Part shown: piece after piece, positions 1-7,940 of the stretch
Layout of the letters: each line of letters starts with the position of its first letter
Position numbering within the stretch: position 1 is the first letter of the stretch
Source: Thiogranum sp.
GTDB taxonomy: Bacteria > Pseudomonadota > Gammaproteobacteria > DSM-19610
Assembly: GCA_030148805.1 (NCBI GenBank)
Contig: JASBSS010000001.1
Coordinates: 248,001 to 312,000, forward strand
Length of the DNA: 64,000 bases
Direction of reading: 5' to 3'
Made by a program: the position numbers and the translations under genes
The notes under the pieces: generated by a model
What the model was told of the DNA's origin: nothing
Seen by the model: the letters and a program-made list of their open reading frames with translations, nothing else
Databases searched by the model: none

Positions 1-311
1 GGAAAGTCACCACCCATATCGTCTATCGGGCGGCCAGACCGGGCATTCTCACCGGCATTCTGCTGGCGATCGCGCGCGTCAGTGGCGAGACGGCACCGCT
101 TTTGTTTACCGCGCTGAACAACCAGTTCTGGAGCACGCGCCTGGACCAGCCGATCGCGAATCTGCCGGTCGTCATCTTTCAATTCGCGATGAGCCCCTAC
201 GATGATTGGCAGCACCTCGCATGGGCCGGCGCGCTGATCATCACCTTCAGCATTCTGATCCTCAATATCGTGGCCCGCAGTTTTCTGCGCGCGCGCGTAC
301 CCCGTTACTGA
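1..311 (+). CDS. pstA: Phosphate ABC transporter permease PstA, C-terminal part
   Basis: The open frame enters from the left edge and stops at 309-311, so only about the last 102 residues are present. The segment [19 protein letters not shown] is the conserved cytoplasmic-loop region of PstA, followed by a last hydrophobic helix ([20 protein letters not shown]) and a short basic tail. PstA is one of the two inner-membrane permeases of the PstSCAB high-affinity phosphate importer. pstB follows after 8 bp, which fits the usual pstCAB order. Confidence 0.93.
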   Translation, partial: KVTTHIVYRAARPGILTGILLAIARVSGETAPLLFTALNNQFWSTRLDQPIANLPVVIFQFAMSPYDDWQHLAWAGALIITFSILILNIVARSFLRARVPRY

Positions 312-319
312 GAGCGATT

Positions 320-1165
320 ATGGACACCCTATACCGCCCGATGACAGACCCGCAACAGTACTCGTCACCGACCGACCTGAGCGCGACCAGGACCAGGGCC
401 GCGGACAGACCTGCCGGCAAGGTCATTGTCCGCAACCTTGAATTCTTCTACGGACGCTTCCAGGCTTTGCACGACATCAGTCTGGAGATACCCGCGAATC
501 GGGTTACCGCCTTCATCGGCCCTTCCGGTTGTGGAAAATCCACGCTGCTGCGTACCTTCAACCGGATCTACGAGTTGTACCCCGACCAGACGGCGCGCGG
601 GGAAGTCTGGCTCGACGGGGAGAACATCCTGGAGCGTCGCTACAATCTCAACCGGTTGCGGGCCAAGATCGGCATGGTGTTCCAGAAGCCGACCCCCTTT
701 CCCATGTCCATCTACGACAATATCGCCTTTGGCGTGTCTCTCTACGAGAAACTGCCCCGCCGCAGAATGGATGAACGGGTGGAGTGGGCCCTGGACAAAG
801 CCGGGCTCTGGGGCGAGGTCAAAGACAAACTGCGCCAGGAGGGGACCCGGCTGTCCGGCGGGCAGCAACAGCGTCTGTGCATCGCGCGGGCGGTGGCGGT
901 GAAACCGGAGGTCCTGCTGCTCGATGAGCCCGCCTCCGCCCTGGACCCGATTTCCACCGCCATGATCGAGGAACTCATCGACGAACTCAAAGCCGATTAC
1001 ACCATCGCGATCGTGACCCACAACATGCAACAGGCCGCGCGCGTGTCCGACTTCACCGCGTTCCTCTATCTGGGCAAGCTGATCGAATTCGACACCAGCG
1101 AGAACATCTTCACCAAACCCCGGGAAACGGCCACCGAGGAATACATTACCGGGCGTTACGGCTGA
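320..1165 (+). CDS. pstB: Phosphate import ATP-binding protein PstB
   Basis: ATPase subunit of the Pst phosphate importer, 281 residues from ATG 320. An open frame continues upstream to 206, but that part overlaps pstA in another frame, so the ATG at 320 just after the pstA stop is preferred. Walker [10 protein letters not shown] is at about residues 67-75, followed by the ABC signature LSGGQQQR, Walker [13 protein letters not shown] and the switch histidine in [10 protein letters not shown]. The N-terminal 30 residues are longer than in Escherichia coli PstB and are low-complexity. No phoU follows: the next gene lies on the other strand, so the pst operon ends here. Confidence 0.95.
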   Translation: MDTLYRPMTDPQQYSSPTDLSATRTRAADRPAGKVIVRNLEFFYGRFQALHDISLEIPANRVTAFIGPSGCGKSTLLRTFNRIYELYPDQTARGEVWLDGENILERRYNLNRLRAKIGMVFQKPTPFPMSIYDNIAFGVSLYEKLPRRRMDERVEWALDKAGLWGEVKDKLRQEGTRLSGGQQQRLCIARAVAVKPEVLLLDEPASALDPISTAMIEELIDELKADYTIAIVTHNMQQAARVSDFTAFLYLGKLIEFDTSENIFTKPRETATEEYITGRYG

Positions 1166-1292
1166 GAGCGATCCCGCCGACGAATCTCCACGCCGATGCC
1201 GCCGGCATTGCCACGCACGCACGGGCGGAAAGCCGCAACGCCGATTGCGCTCGCCGGGCGGTGCCGAGGCAGCCGAACAGGACAGACAAAGC

Positions 1293-3773
1293 TCAGGCGT
1301 CGCGCAACTGAAGCAACAGGCTGTTGAGTTGCGCTATGTCCAGCGGCTTGACGAAATGATGGTCGAATCCCGCGCGCTTGGACTTGCGGCGGTCTTCGCC
1401 CTGCCCCCAGCCACTGAGCGCAATCAGCAACAGCGTGTCCCCGTCGGGCAACTGCCGTATGCGTTGCGCGGCCTCGTGTCCGTTGATCCCAGGCAGACCG
1501 ATGTCCAGTATCACCACCCGCGGCCCCCAGCGCTGCGCCATGCGCACGGCCTCCAATCCATCGTTGGCCACCGCGGTCTCGTAACCCAGCAGCCGCAGCA
1601 CTTGCGCAAGACTGTCGGCGCTGTCGAGATTGTCGTCGACCACCAGCACCCGCGAGCCGTTGGCGCTCTCGCGTTGCATCAGCGGTACCTGGGAATCGGC
1701 CGCCGCGGATCGCTCCCGGCTGGCCACGTGCGGCAGCCGCACAGTGAAGCGACAGCCCCGGCCTTGACCGTCGCTATGGGCCTCCACCCGGCCACCGTGC
1801 ATCTCCACCAGACGTTTAACCAACGCCAGGCCGATCCCCAGGCCGCCCTGGGAACGATCCAGATTTCGATCCACCTGGGCGAACATGTCGAAAACGCGCG
1901 GCAGCATTTTCGGTGGAATGCCGATCCCCGAATCCTGCACGGAAATCACAGCGTCGTTCTCGTCGGCAACCGCCGTGATATCGATACTGCCTCCATCGGT
2001 GGTGTATTTGGCTGCGTTGTTCAACAAGTTGGCGACAATCTGCGTCAGACGGGTAACATCGGCGTTCACCATCAACTCGCCTTCCGCCGGCAGGCAGACG
2101 TTTACACTATGGCGACAGCTGTCTATCAACGGTCGACTGGTTTCGATCGCCGTCTGAATTGCCGTGGCGACATCGACCAACTCCTTACGCAGCTCGACTT
2201 TGCCACGACTGATACGGCTGACGTCCATGAGATCGTCGACCAGGTGCACCATCTGCGACAGCTGACGTTCGATGATGGTACGGGCGTTCTCCTGCACGTC
2301 GCCTTCGCGCGACAGACGCATGATCTGCAACGCGTTACGAATCGGCGCCAATGGATTGCGAAGTTCGTGGGCGAGGGTCGCCAGAAACTCGTCCTTGCGT
2401 CGATCGGCGTCCCGGAGCGCCTCTTCGGCCTCCTTTCTGGAAGTGGAATCGACAATGATGCCGAGCATGCGCTGCGCCTTGCCCGCTTCATTGAGAATAC
2501 TGGCGTGCGCCTCAATCCAGTGCAGCGTCTTGTCGGGCCAGATGACCCGGCACTCGAAATGCCAGTCGCTGCCGGTCTCCCGGCTGTGTTTGAACGAGCG
2601 CTCCACCCGCGGTCGGTCGTCCGGATGCACATGCGAGAGCATGACATCCAGGCTCCAGGGATGGACCGGCTGGGTGTAGCCGAAGCAGCGGTCATGGCGC
2701 AACGAATGGGTGGCCAGTCCGGTTTCAAGGTCCAGGTCCCAGTCACCGACCTGCGCCGAGTCGAGAGTGAACTGCAAACGCGCCTCGCTTTCGCGCAGCG
2801 CCGCGATGCTGCGCTCCTGCTCGGTCACATCGGAGGAGATACACAGTACCGACTCTATCGTCCCCTCGTCGGACAACTCGGGTACCAGTCTGGCATCGAA
2901 GACCCGGATTTCCTTGCTCGAGGCCGGCAGCTCGAACTTGATGCGGCGGATCTCGCCGGTGGCCAGGACTTCCCGCAGCGCGGTGGTCCATAACTGACGG
3001 TCGGCGGCCGGCAGTCCCAGATCATCCGGGGTCTTGCCGACGAATGCCTCCGGCTGCATGCCGGTGTATTGCTCGATCGCGGGGCTCAAATAGATATAGC
3101 GGGACTGGCGATCCAGGCGCGCGATAATGCCAGGGGAGTTCTCTACCAGGGTGGAGAACTGACGTTCGCGCCTGGCCAGCGCCACGGTCGCCGCGCTGAG
3201 CGTCGCTTCCGCCTGTATCCGTTCGCTGATATCGCGGATGACACTCAAATAACCCACGGGTTGACCGTCCGCGTCACGCAACTGGGAGACGGTCGCTTCC
3301 ACGTGCAACATGCTGCCGTCTTTACGGGTATGTATGGTGTGGGCTCTGTAACTGCCCGTTTCCGTCATTGAACGCCGGGATTGTTTCTGTTCACCATCCT
3401 CGGGCCAGCTCTCCTGATACAGCTCGCCGCGCGAGCGCCCCAGGGTGTCGGAGGAAGTACTCAAATACTGCCGCTCAGCGGCGGGATTCATGAAAATGAT
3501 GTGGTCATCCAGGTCGAAGGCCAGGACGGCGTCCTCCATTTGCGCCAGCACGTCGTTGCGTAAGCGGTTGTAGGCGGCGCTTGCGCTATCGAGCGTATAG
3601 ATGTCATCACCGACCACCAGCGCATCGACGTCCCCTCTGCGGATAGCGCTCAGGGTATCCTCGGCTTCCTCCAGGCGCAGACGGAGTTCGGCATTTTCTT
3701 GCTGCAACGCCTCGACCGCGCAGCCGGCATCCGCCTCGCCGCCCGTCTGGCGCGTGTTCGCTTCGTGCGTCAT
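1293..3773 (-). CDS. PAS hybrid sensor histidine kinase, last gene of kai operon
   Basis: Predicted cytoplasmic hybrid histidine kinase of 826 residues with no membrane segment. A short coiled coil at 20-45 precedes three PAS domains (about 72-188, 203-322 and 330-447). HisKA has phospho-acceptor His469 in LAHELRNP; HATPase has the N box LLNNAAKY and the G boxes DSGIGIP and GGLGIGLALVK. The C-terminal receiver (about 707-825) has acidic pair 713-714, phospho-acceptor Asp757 and Lys809. It starts inside the stop of the upstream kaiB-like gene (ATGA overlap), so it is probably translationally coupled to kaiC-kaiB-kaiB. That places it as a candidate input or output kinase of the KaiBC module. 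Unlike cyanobacterial SasA it has no KaiB-like sensor domain, and it has no DNA-binding output. Confidence 0.9.
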   Translation of the reverse strand: MTHEANTRQTGGEADAGCAVEALQQENAELRLRLEEAEDTLSAIRRGDVDALVVGDDIYTLDSASAAYNRLRNDVLAQMEDAVLAFDLDDHIIFMNPAAERQYLSTSSDTLGRSRGELYQESWPEDGEQKQSRRSMTETGSYRAHTIHTRKDGSMLHVEATVSQLRDADGQPVGYLSVIRDISERIQAEATLSAATVALARRERQFSTLVENSPGIIARLDRQSRYIYLSPAIEQYTGMQPEAFVGKTPDDLGLPAADRQLWTTALREVLATGEIRRIKFELPASSKEIRVFDARLVPELSDEGTIESVLCISSDVTEQERSIAALRESEARLQFTLDSAQVGDWDLDLETGLATHSLRHDRCFGYTQPVHPWSLDVMLSHVHPDDRPRVERSFKHSRETGSDWHFECRVIWPDKTLHWIEAHASILNEAGKAQRMLGIIVDSTSRKEAEEALRDADRRKDEFLATLAHELRNPLAPIRNALQIMRLSREGDVQENARTIIERQLSQMVHLVDDLMDVSRISRGKVELRKELVDVATAIQTAIETSRPLIDSCRHSVNVCLPAEGELMVNADVTRLTQIVANLLNNAAKYTTDGGSIDITAVADENDAVISVQDSGIGIPPKMLPRVFDMFAQVDRNLDRSQGGLGIGLALVKRLVEMHGGRVEAHSDGQGRGCRFTVRLPHVASRERSAAADSQVPLMQRESANGSRVLVVDDNLDSADSLAQVLRLLGYETAVANDGLEAVRMAQRWGPRVVILDIGLPGINGHEAAQRIRQLPDGDTLLLIALSGWGQGEDRRKSKRAGFDHHFVKPLDIAQLNSLLLQLRDA

Positions 3774-4120
3774 CCGGATTTTTCCGCCGCCGGCTCAAGA
3801 TTGAGGCTTAACAGCAACTGTTCCACGCTGGTAATATCGCCAATGAAACGGCGCAAGGGTTGGGGACAGACCTTGACCAGCGTAGGCGTGGCGACAATCT
3901 GATCCTGGCGCGCCATGGATACACATTCGGCGATATTGAGTATCTCCAGCTTGTAGCGACCCTTCAGATAGCGCTCGAACAGCTTTCTGGAATTCACCAC
4001 CGCGCGCAACGAGGAATGCGTGGCGCCGCTCACATACAACCGGAACACGAACTCGAACGGGTTTGACTCCGCATCTGTTGCAGCCTCGGTATTACGCGAA
4101 ACTGATTCGCCGGAGGTCAT
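3770..4120 (-). CDS. KaiB-family protein, second copy
   Basis: Thioredoxin-like KaiB-family protein of 116 residues. After a 22-residue acidic N-terminus the core reads [18 protein letters not shown], then the conserved KaiB block [14 protein letters not shown] with its VATPTL turn, and RRFIGDITS near the end. It is clearly related to the neighbouring kaiB copy but more divergent: it carries VCPQP where the neighbour has KFPEP, and LLLSLNL at the end instead of VLVGLDV. It overlaps both neighbours by 4 bp. In cyanobacteria KaiB switches fold and binds KaiC; whether both copies here bind the same KaiC is unknown. Confidence 0.88.
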   Translation of the reverse strand: MTSGESVSRNTEAATDAESNPFEFVFRLYVSGATHSSLRAVVNSRKLFERYLKGRYKLEILNIAECVSMARQDQIVATPTLVKVCPQPLRRFIGDITSVEQLLLSLNLEPAAEKSG

Positions 4121-4452
4121 ATCACGCCGGGACGCAGTGGCTGCACATCCAGCCCAACCAGTACTCGCTCCTCGTTGGAAAGATCACCGATGATTTTTCG
4201 TATGGGTTCCGGGAATTTTCTCACCAGGGTCGGCACCGCCAGAATCTGATCGCCGGCCGCAAGCTGGGGATTGACCAGCAGGTCGACGACCTCGATGGCA
4301 TAACGGCCCGCCAGATGGGTTTCGCACAGCTGTTTGAGGTTGTTGAGCGCGGCGATGGACTTCGCGGTCTGGCCGGCCACGTACAAGCGTAGCTGCCATT
4401 CCGCGGCGTCGGACGCGGAGCCTGCCTGGGATTTGATCGCTTTAGGCTTCAT
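4117..4452 (-). CDS. kaiB: KaiB-family protein, first copy
   Basis: KaiB homologue of 111 residues, directly downstream of kaiC with an ATGA overlap. The core [20 protein letters not shown], the block [16 protein letters not shown] and the end [16 protein letters not shown] match canonical KaiB closely, and this copy is nearer to cyanobacterial KaiB than the next one. An extension of about 18 polar residues precedes the first strand. Gene order kaiC-kaiB is inverted relative to cyanobacterial kaiABC, and no kaiA-like gene is seen in the window, as expected outside cyanobacteria. Confidence 0.92.
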   Translation of the reverse strand: MKPKAIKSQAGSASDAAEWQLRLYVAGQTAKSIAALNNLKQLCETHLAGRYAIEVVDLLVNPQLAAGDQILAVPTLVRKFPEPIRKIIGDLSNEERVLVGLDVQPLRPGVI

Positions 4453-6197
4453 CGATTGCGCTTCCGCGAATTTTTCGTGCGCTTGGATTCCGTCTTGGCC
4501 GCACCATGCCCGGGCCGCGATCTCGCGGCGACACTGTCGGCCTGGAAATTCTCCCGGGCAATGGAAAATTCCACTTCGTTGACCCGCCGGTCCAGATCGG
4601 CCTTCAAGGCGTTGATCTGGGCCTCGGTCGTCTGCCGGTAGCTGGCCAGCTCGGCAAGCTTGCGCTCATGGTCGCGCTTGCGCAATTCCTCGGCCGCCCG
4701 ATCCTGGACTTCCTGTAAGACACGGGCAGTGCCTGTCAATACCTGGTTGTTGACCAGATGCACCTCGATCAGATCCAGGCCATTGCCGGAAAAGACGAAT
4801 TCACGCACTTGGTTGGAATGCGCCATGCCCCTGGATTTCAAGACCTGCAATGTCCGGGTACGCTCGCCATTAGCCTGCAGATTCGTCACCAGGATCCAGG
4901 TGTCCATCAGCGAGGACACGCCCACCTCGCTGGTGGCGGGCGAGCCTTCCGTATCCGAGGTCAAGGTGGTGAACAACCCGGTGATATCACTGCACTTGAG
5001 ATAGTCGATCAAACGCATCAGCGTGGGTTTGAGCAGGGTGCCGTCAGGGTTCATGCTCAGATTGCTGATCGGGTCCACCACCACGACCGAGGGCTTCACC
5101 TGGGCGATCAGCTCGTGCATGAGCACCAGGTGCTGCTCCAGGCCATGGAGCGTGGGCCTGGAAGCGTGGATTTCCAGCAGCCCTTTCTCCTGCCAACGCG
5201 CCAGGTCGATACCGACCGAGCGCATGTTGCGTATCAGTTGGCTGGGCGACTCCTCGTAAGCCATCAGCAGCACTCTTTCGCCGCGTTGACACGCCGCGTT
5301 GGCGAAACTCGCGCCGATGCTGCTCTTCCCGGTGCCCGGCGAGCCGGAAACCAGCACGCTGGTCCCGCGGTAGACGCCCTTGCCTCCCAGCATCTCGTCC
5401 AGCCCCGGAATTCCGGTCGAGACACGCTGCTGATGCGCTTTGTGACTCAACCCCAAGGAGGTGATGGGCAGCACGGAGACGCCGCGATCACCGATGAGAA
5501 AGGGATACTCGTTCGTGCCGTGCGAGGAACCGCGATACTTCAGCACCCGCAGCCGGCGCGTCGAAATCTCATCCTTGATGCGGTGATCGAGCACGATGAC
5601 GCAATCGGCGACATATTCCTCCAGGCCGTAGCGCGTCAGGCTCTCGTCGCCGCGCTCGGCGGTGATGATGGCCGTCATGCCGCGCTCCTTGAGCCAGCGG
5701 AACAGTCGCCGCAGCTCGGCGCGCAGCACCGCGTGGTTCGGCAAGCCGGAAAACAGGGCCTCGAGCGTATCGATGACGACGCGCTTGGCGCCAATGCCAT
5801 CGATCGCATGGGCCAGGCGGATGAACAGCCCCTCCAGATCGTAGTCGCCGGTCTCCTCGATTTCGCTGCGCTCGATATGGACATAGTCCAGCGCGATCTT
5901 TTTCTGTTTCTGCAGCTTGTCGAGATCGAACCCCATCGACCGCATGTTCTGGGTGAGTTCGGGCGCACTTTCCTCGAACATCATGAACACGCCCGGCTCG
6001 CCCGACTCGGTCGCGCCGCGCACCAGGAATTCGGCGGCCAGCAGCGTTTTTCCGCAGCCCGCCCCACCGCATACCAGTGTTGGCCGGCCTCTGGGAAGAC
6101 CACCGGACGTGATTTCATCCAGCCCTTGGATACCGGTCGACGCTTTCGGCAGCTCGCGGTCTTTTTCCTTATTCGGGCGTTTTTGCCTCGGCGGCAT
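4449..6197 (-). CDS. kaiC: KaiC-family double-domain RecA-like ATPase/kinase
   Basis: KaiC homologue of 582 residues with two RecA-like domains. CI (about 18-245) has Walker A GGAGCGKT at 44-51 and the glutamate pair 75-76. CII (about 256-495) has Walker A GSPGTGKS at 285-292 and glutamates 315-316. In CII the phospho-site region reads [11 protein letters not shown], so a Ser-Ser pair (428-429) sits where Synechococcus KaiC has Ser431-Thr432; autokinase activity is therefore plausible. A predicted coiled coil (about 493-545) and a Lys/Arg-rich tail replace the KaiA-binding C-terminus. The start at 6197 is chosen over an upstream in-frame start at 6323 because AAGGAG precedes it by about 10 bp. 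Confidence 0.93.
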   Translation of the reverse strand: MPPRQKRPNKEKDRELPKASTGIQGLDEITSGGLPRGRPTLVCGGAGCGKTLLAAEFLVRGATESGEPGVFMMFEESAPELTQNMRSMGFDLDKLQKQKKIALDYVHIERSEIEETGDYDLEGLFIRLAHAIDGIGAKRVVIDTLEALFSGLPNHAVLRAELRRLFRWLKERGMTAIITAERGDESLTRYGLEEYVADCVIVLDHRIKDEISTRRLRVLKYRGSSHGTNEYPFLIGDRGVSVLPITSLGLSHKAHQQRVSTGIPGLDEMLGGKGVYRGTSVLVSGSPGTGKSSIGASFANAACQRGERVLLMAYEESPSQLIRNMRSVGIDLARWQEKGLLEIHASRPTLHGLEQHLVLMHELIAQVKPSVVVVDPISNLSMNPDGTLLKPTLMRLIDYLKCSDITGLFTTLTSDTEGSPATSEVGVSSLMDTWILVTNLQANGERTRTLQVLKSRGMAHSNQVREFVFSGNGLDLIEVHLVNNQVLTGTARVLQEVQDRAAEELRKRDHERKLAELASYRQTTEAQINALKADLDRRVNEVEFSIARENFQADSVAARSRPGHGAAKTESKRTKNSRKRNR

Positions 6198-6329
6198 CGG
6201 TGTTGCACTCCTTTTTCCAAGCCAAATAGGAAGTTGCTCCAGTATATAGCGCCTGTATGAGCAACACCACAGCGTGGAAGGAAGCGCGCGCGCGCGCCGG
6301 GAGTGGGGAGAAAGCCGGCGCAATCCGGC

Positions 6330-7193
6330 TCAGGTATTGATGATTTCGCCGCCGTTGGGGTGAAGCACCTGCCCCGATATGTAGGACGAGTCCTGCGTGG
6401 CGAGGAAGACGTAGCTCGGCGCCACCTCGTTTGGCTGTCCGGCCCGCTGCATGGGCGTTTTGGCGCCAAATCGACTCACATGCTCGGCGTCGAAGCTCGC
6501 GGGAATCAATGGCGTCCAGATAGGCCCGGGGGCCACAGCGTTGACCCGAATGCCCTTCTCCACCAACGCCAACGACAACGAGCGGGTGAACGCCACGATG
6601 GCGCCCTTGGTCGCGGAGTAGTCCAACAGACCAGGGCTTCCCCGATAGGCCGTCACCGACGTGGTATTGACGATTCGGGCACCAGCCTGCAGATGCGGCA
6701 AAGCCGCCTGCACCATGAAAAACATCGAATACACATTGGAGCGGAAGGTACGCTCAAGCTGCTCGACCGAGATGTCAGCGATGTCGGACTGGGGATGCTG
6801 TTCCGCGGCGTTGTTCACCAGGACATCCAGGCGCGAGAACCGCTCCAGCGTTTTCGCCACCGCCTGGCGGCAGAAATTCGCGTCGCCGATGTCGCCGGCC
6901 AATAAGAGACAGGAGCGGCCCGTGGCCTCCACGTCGTCTTTGGTACGCTCGGCATCGCCGTGCTCATCGAGATAGACAATGGCCACATCGGCCCCTTCCT
7001 TGGCGAAGGCGATCGCCACCGCTCGCCCGATCCCGCTGTCCCCACCGGTCACCAGGGCAACCTCGCCCTCCATCTTGCCGCTGCCGACATAACCTTCCAT
7101 GCCGGACTCGGGCTCGGGATGCATTCGGGTTTCCACACCCGGCTGCTTGCTTTGATGCTGGGGTGGCTGCTGTTTCACGTCGCTGTCTGTCAT
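6330..7193 (-). CDS. SDR-family oxidoreductase (YhdG/general-stress type)
   Basis: Short-chain dehydrogenase/reductase of 287 residues, expected to use NAD(P)H on an unknown substrate. The cofactor motif TGGDSGIG lies near residue 50, then DVLVNNAAEQ, the catalytic Ser in NTTSVTAYRG and the YSATK Tyr-Lys pair, and the PG motif NAVAPGPIWTPL. The N-terminal ~35-residue Gln/Pro-rich extension before the Rossmann core is typical of stress-linked bacterial SDRs annotated as glucose/alcohol dehydrogenase-like. It lies 52 bp after a PRC-barrel gene on the same strand and probably shares its sigma-54 promoter. The kaiC start is 132 bp further on. Confidence 0.9.
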   Translation of the reverse strand: MTDSDVKQQPPQHQSKQPGVETRMHPEPESGMEGYVGSGKMEGEVALVTGGDSGIGRAVAIAFAKEGADVAIVYLDEHGDAERTKDDVEATGRSCLLLAGDIGDANFCRQAVAKTLERFSRLDVLVNNAAEQHPQSDIADISVEQLERTFRSNVYSMFFMVQAALPHLQAGARIVNTTSVTAYRGSPGLLDYSATKGAIVAFTRSLSLALVEKGIRVNAVAPGPIWTPLIPASFDAEHVSRFGAKTPMQRAGQPNEVAPSYVFLATQDSSYISGQVLHPNGGEIINT

Positions 7194-7245
7194 CGCGCAA
7201 GTCCGTGCGCGAGCGGAGACACCCAGGTCTCCGCCCGGCGTTCTC

Positions 7246-7668
7246 TCAATGCTCCCAGTAGGGCCGGGAGTTGTAGTAGGCGTGGACCTCGCTGGCCCAC
7301 TGCGCGTCGCCCATCGCTGGCCAATGGTCCTTGTCGAAACCCGGGGCGTCTTTCAGGCGTTCCTTGTCGATGTCCAGTACGAAGCGTTCGTTCTCGGCAT
7401 CGAGGGTCAGGGACTCCCACGGAATGGCGAACAGTTTCTCGCCCATCCCCAGCAACCCACCGAAAGAAAGCACCGCGTAGGCGATTCTTCCGTTTGGCAC
7501 GTCGAGCATGATGGTTTCAATCTTACCCAGATTCTCACCGGCCGAATTGACCACCTTGTCACCTTGCAGGGTGTCAGACGACATGATATTCGGTCCGGGA
7601 CCGGGGTTGTCCGCGTACGGTTTACCGCCGCCGACGACGCCCGCGCCTTGCTGATGTTGCGAACCCAT
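7246..7668 (-). CDS. PRC-barrel domain protein
   Basis: Protein of 140 residues with one PRC-barrel domain (about 25-110): GDKVVNSAGENLGKIETIMLDVPNGRIAYAVLSFGG, then LGMGEKLFAIPWESL. PRC barrels occur in RimM, photosynthetic reaction-centre H subunits and many small stress proteins of unknown function. The tail YYNSRPYWEH is aromatic and polar. No signal peptide is seen, so it is probably cytoplasmic. A clear AGGAG site precedes ATG 7668. A close relative with two PRC barrels lies at 15286-16479, and both have a sigma-54-type promoter and a TTACA/TGTAA palindrome upstream. Confidence 0.88.
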   Translation of the reverse strand: MGSQHQQGAGVVGGGKPYADNPGPGPNIMSSDTLQGDKVVNSAGENLGKIETIMLDVPNGRIAYAVLSFGGLLGMGEKLFAIPWESLTLDAENERFVLDIDKERLKDAPGFDKDHWPAMGDAQWASEVHAYYNSRPYWEH

Positions 7669-7755
7669 AGTTCAACTCCTTCGGGCCTCTTGCCCGGTAT
7701 CTGTGTCCAGTATTTCCACCGCGGGTGTGTGTACCCGCAGGCGTGTGCACTGTTG

Positions 7756-7771
7756 AGCAAACATCGTGCCA
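7756..7771 (-). promoter_or_regulatory. Sigma-54 promoter of the PRC-barrel/SDR genes
   Basis: On the minus strand the bases read TGGCACGATGTTTGCT, matching the sigma-54 consensus TGGCACG-N4-TTGCW with the strict GG-N10-GC spacing. Transcription should start near 7745, about 77 bp before ATG 7668. An inverted repeat lies 108 bp upstream of the -24 element, in the usual enhancer position. Confidence 0.8.
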
Positions 7772-7878
7772 CGGACCGGGAAGGCAGAAAGACGGAGAGA
7801 TCCCCTCAGGTTACCAGCGCCTGCCGTTCAGCGGGCGAGGAGGAAACGACAGCGCACTGGTAAATAGTTCCGTCCCGC

Positions 7879-7891
7879 TGTAAATCTTACA
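7879..7891. promoter_or_regulatory. Inverted repeat TGTAA-ATC-TTACA, candidate activator site
   Basis: Perfect palindrome of two 5-bp arms with a 3-bp spacer, about 140 bp upstream of the predicted sigma-54 start site. Similar TTACA/TGTAA arms occur upstream of the sigma-54 promoters at 16565 and 12256. Two NtrC-type activators are encoded nearby (13934 and 16843) and are the obvious candidate binders; this is inference. Confidence 0.55.
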
Positions 7892-7940
7892 TGCGCTCGG
7901 GGCACCGGCGCCTGCTGGACGCCGAGCGAGCGACGCGGGG

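Noticed and set aside
1245-2993. Long plus-strand open frame of 582 residues
   Set aside because: Lies opposite the histidine kinase at 1293-3773. It is Arg/Gln/His-rich and has no recognisable domain, a normal antisense shadow at this GC content.
4758-6260. Plus-strand open frame of 500 residues
   Set aside because: Antisense to kaiC. Low-complexity composition (His/Gln/Arg-rich), with no domain or ribosome site.
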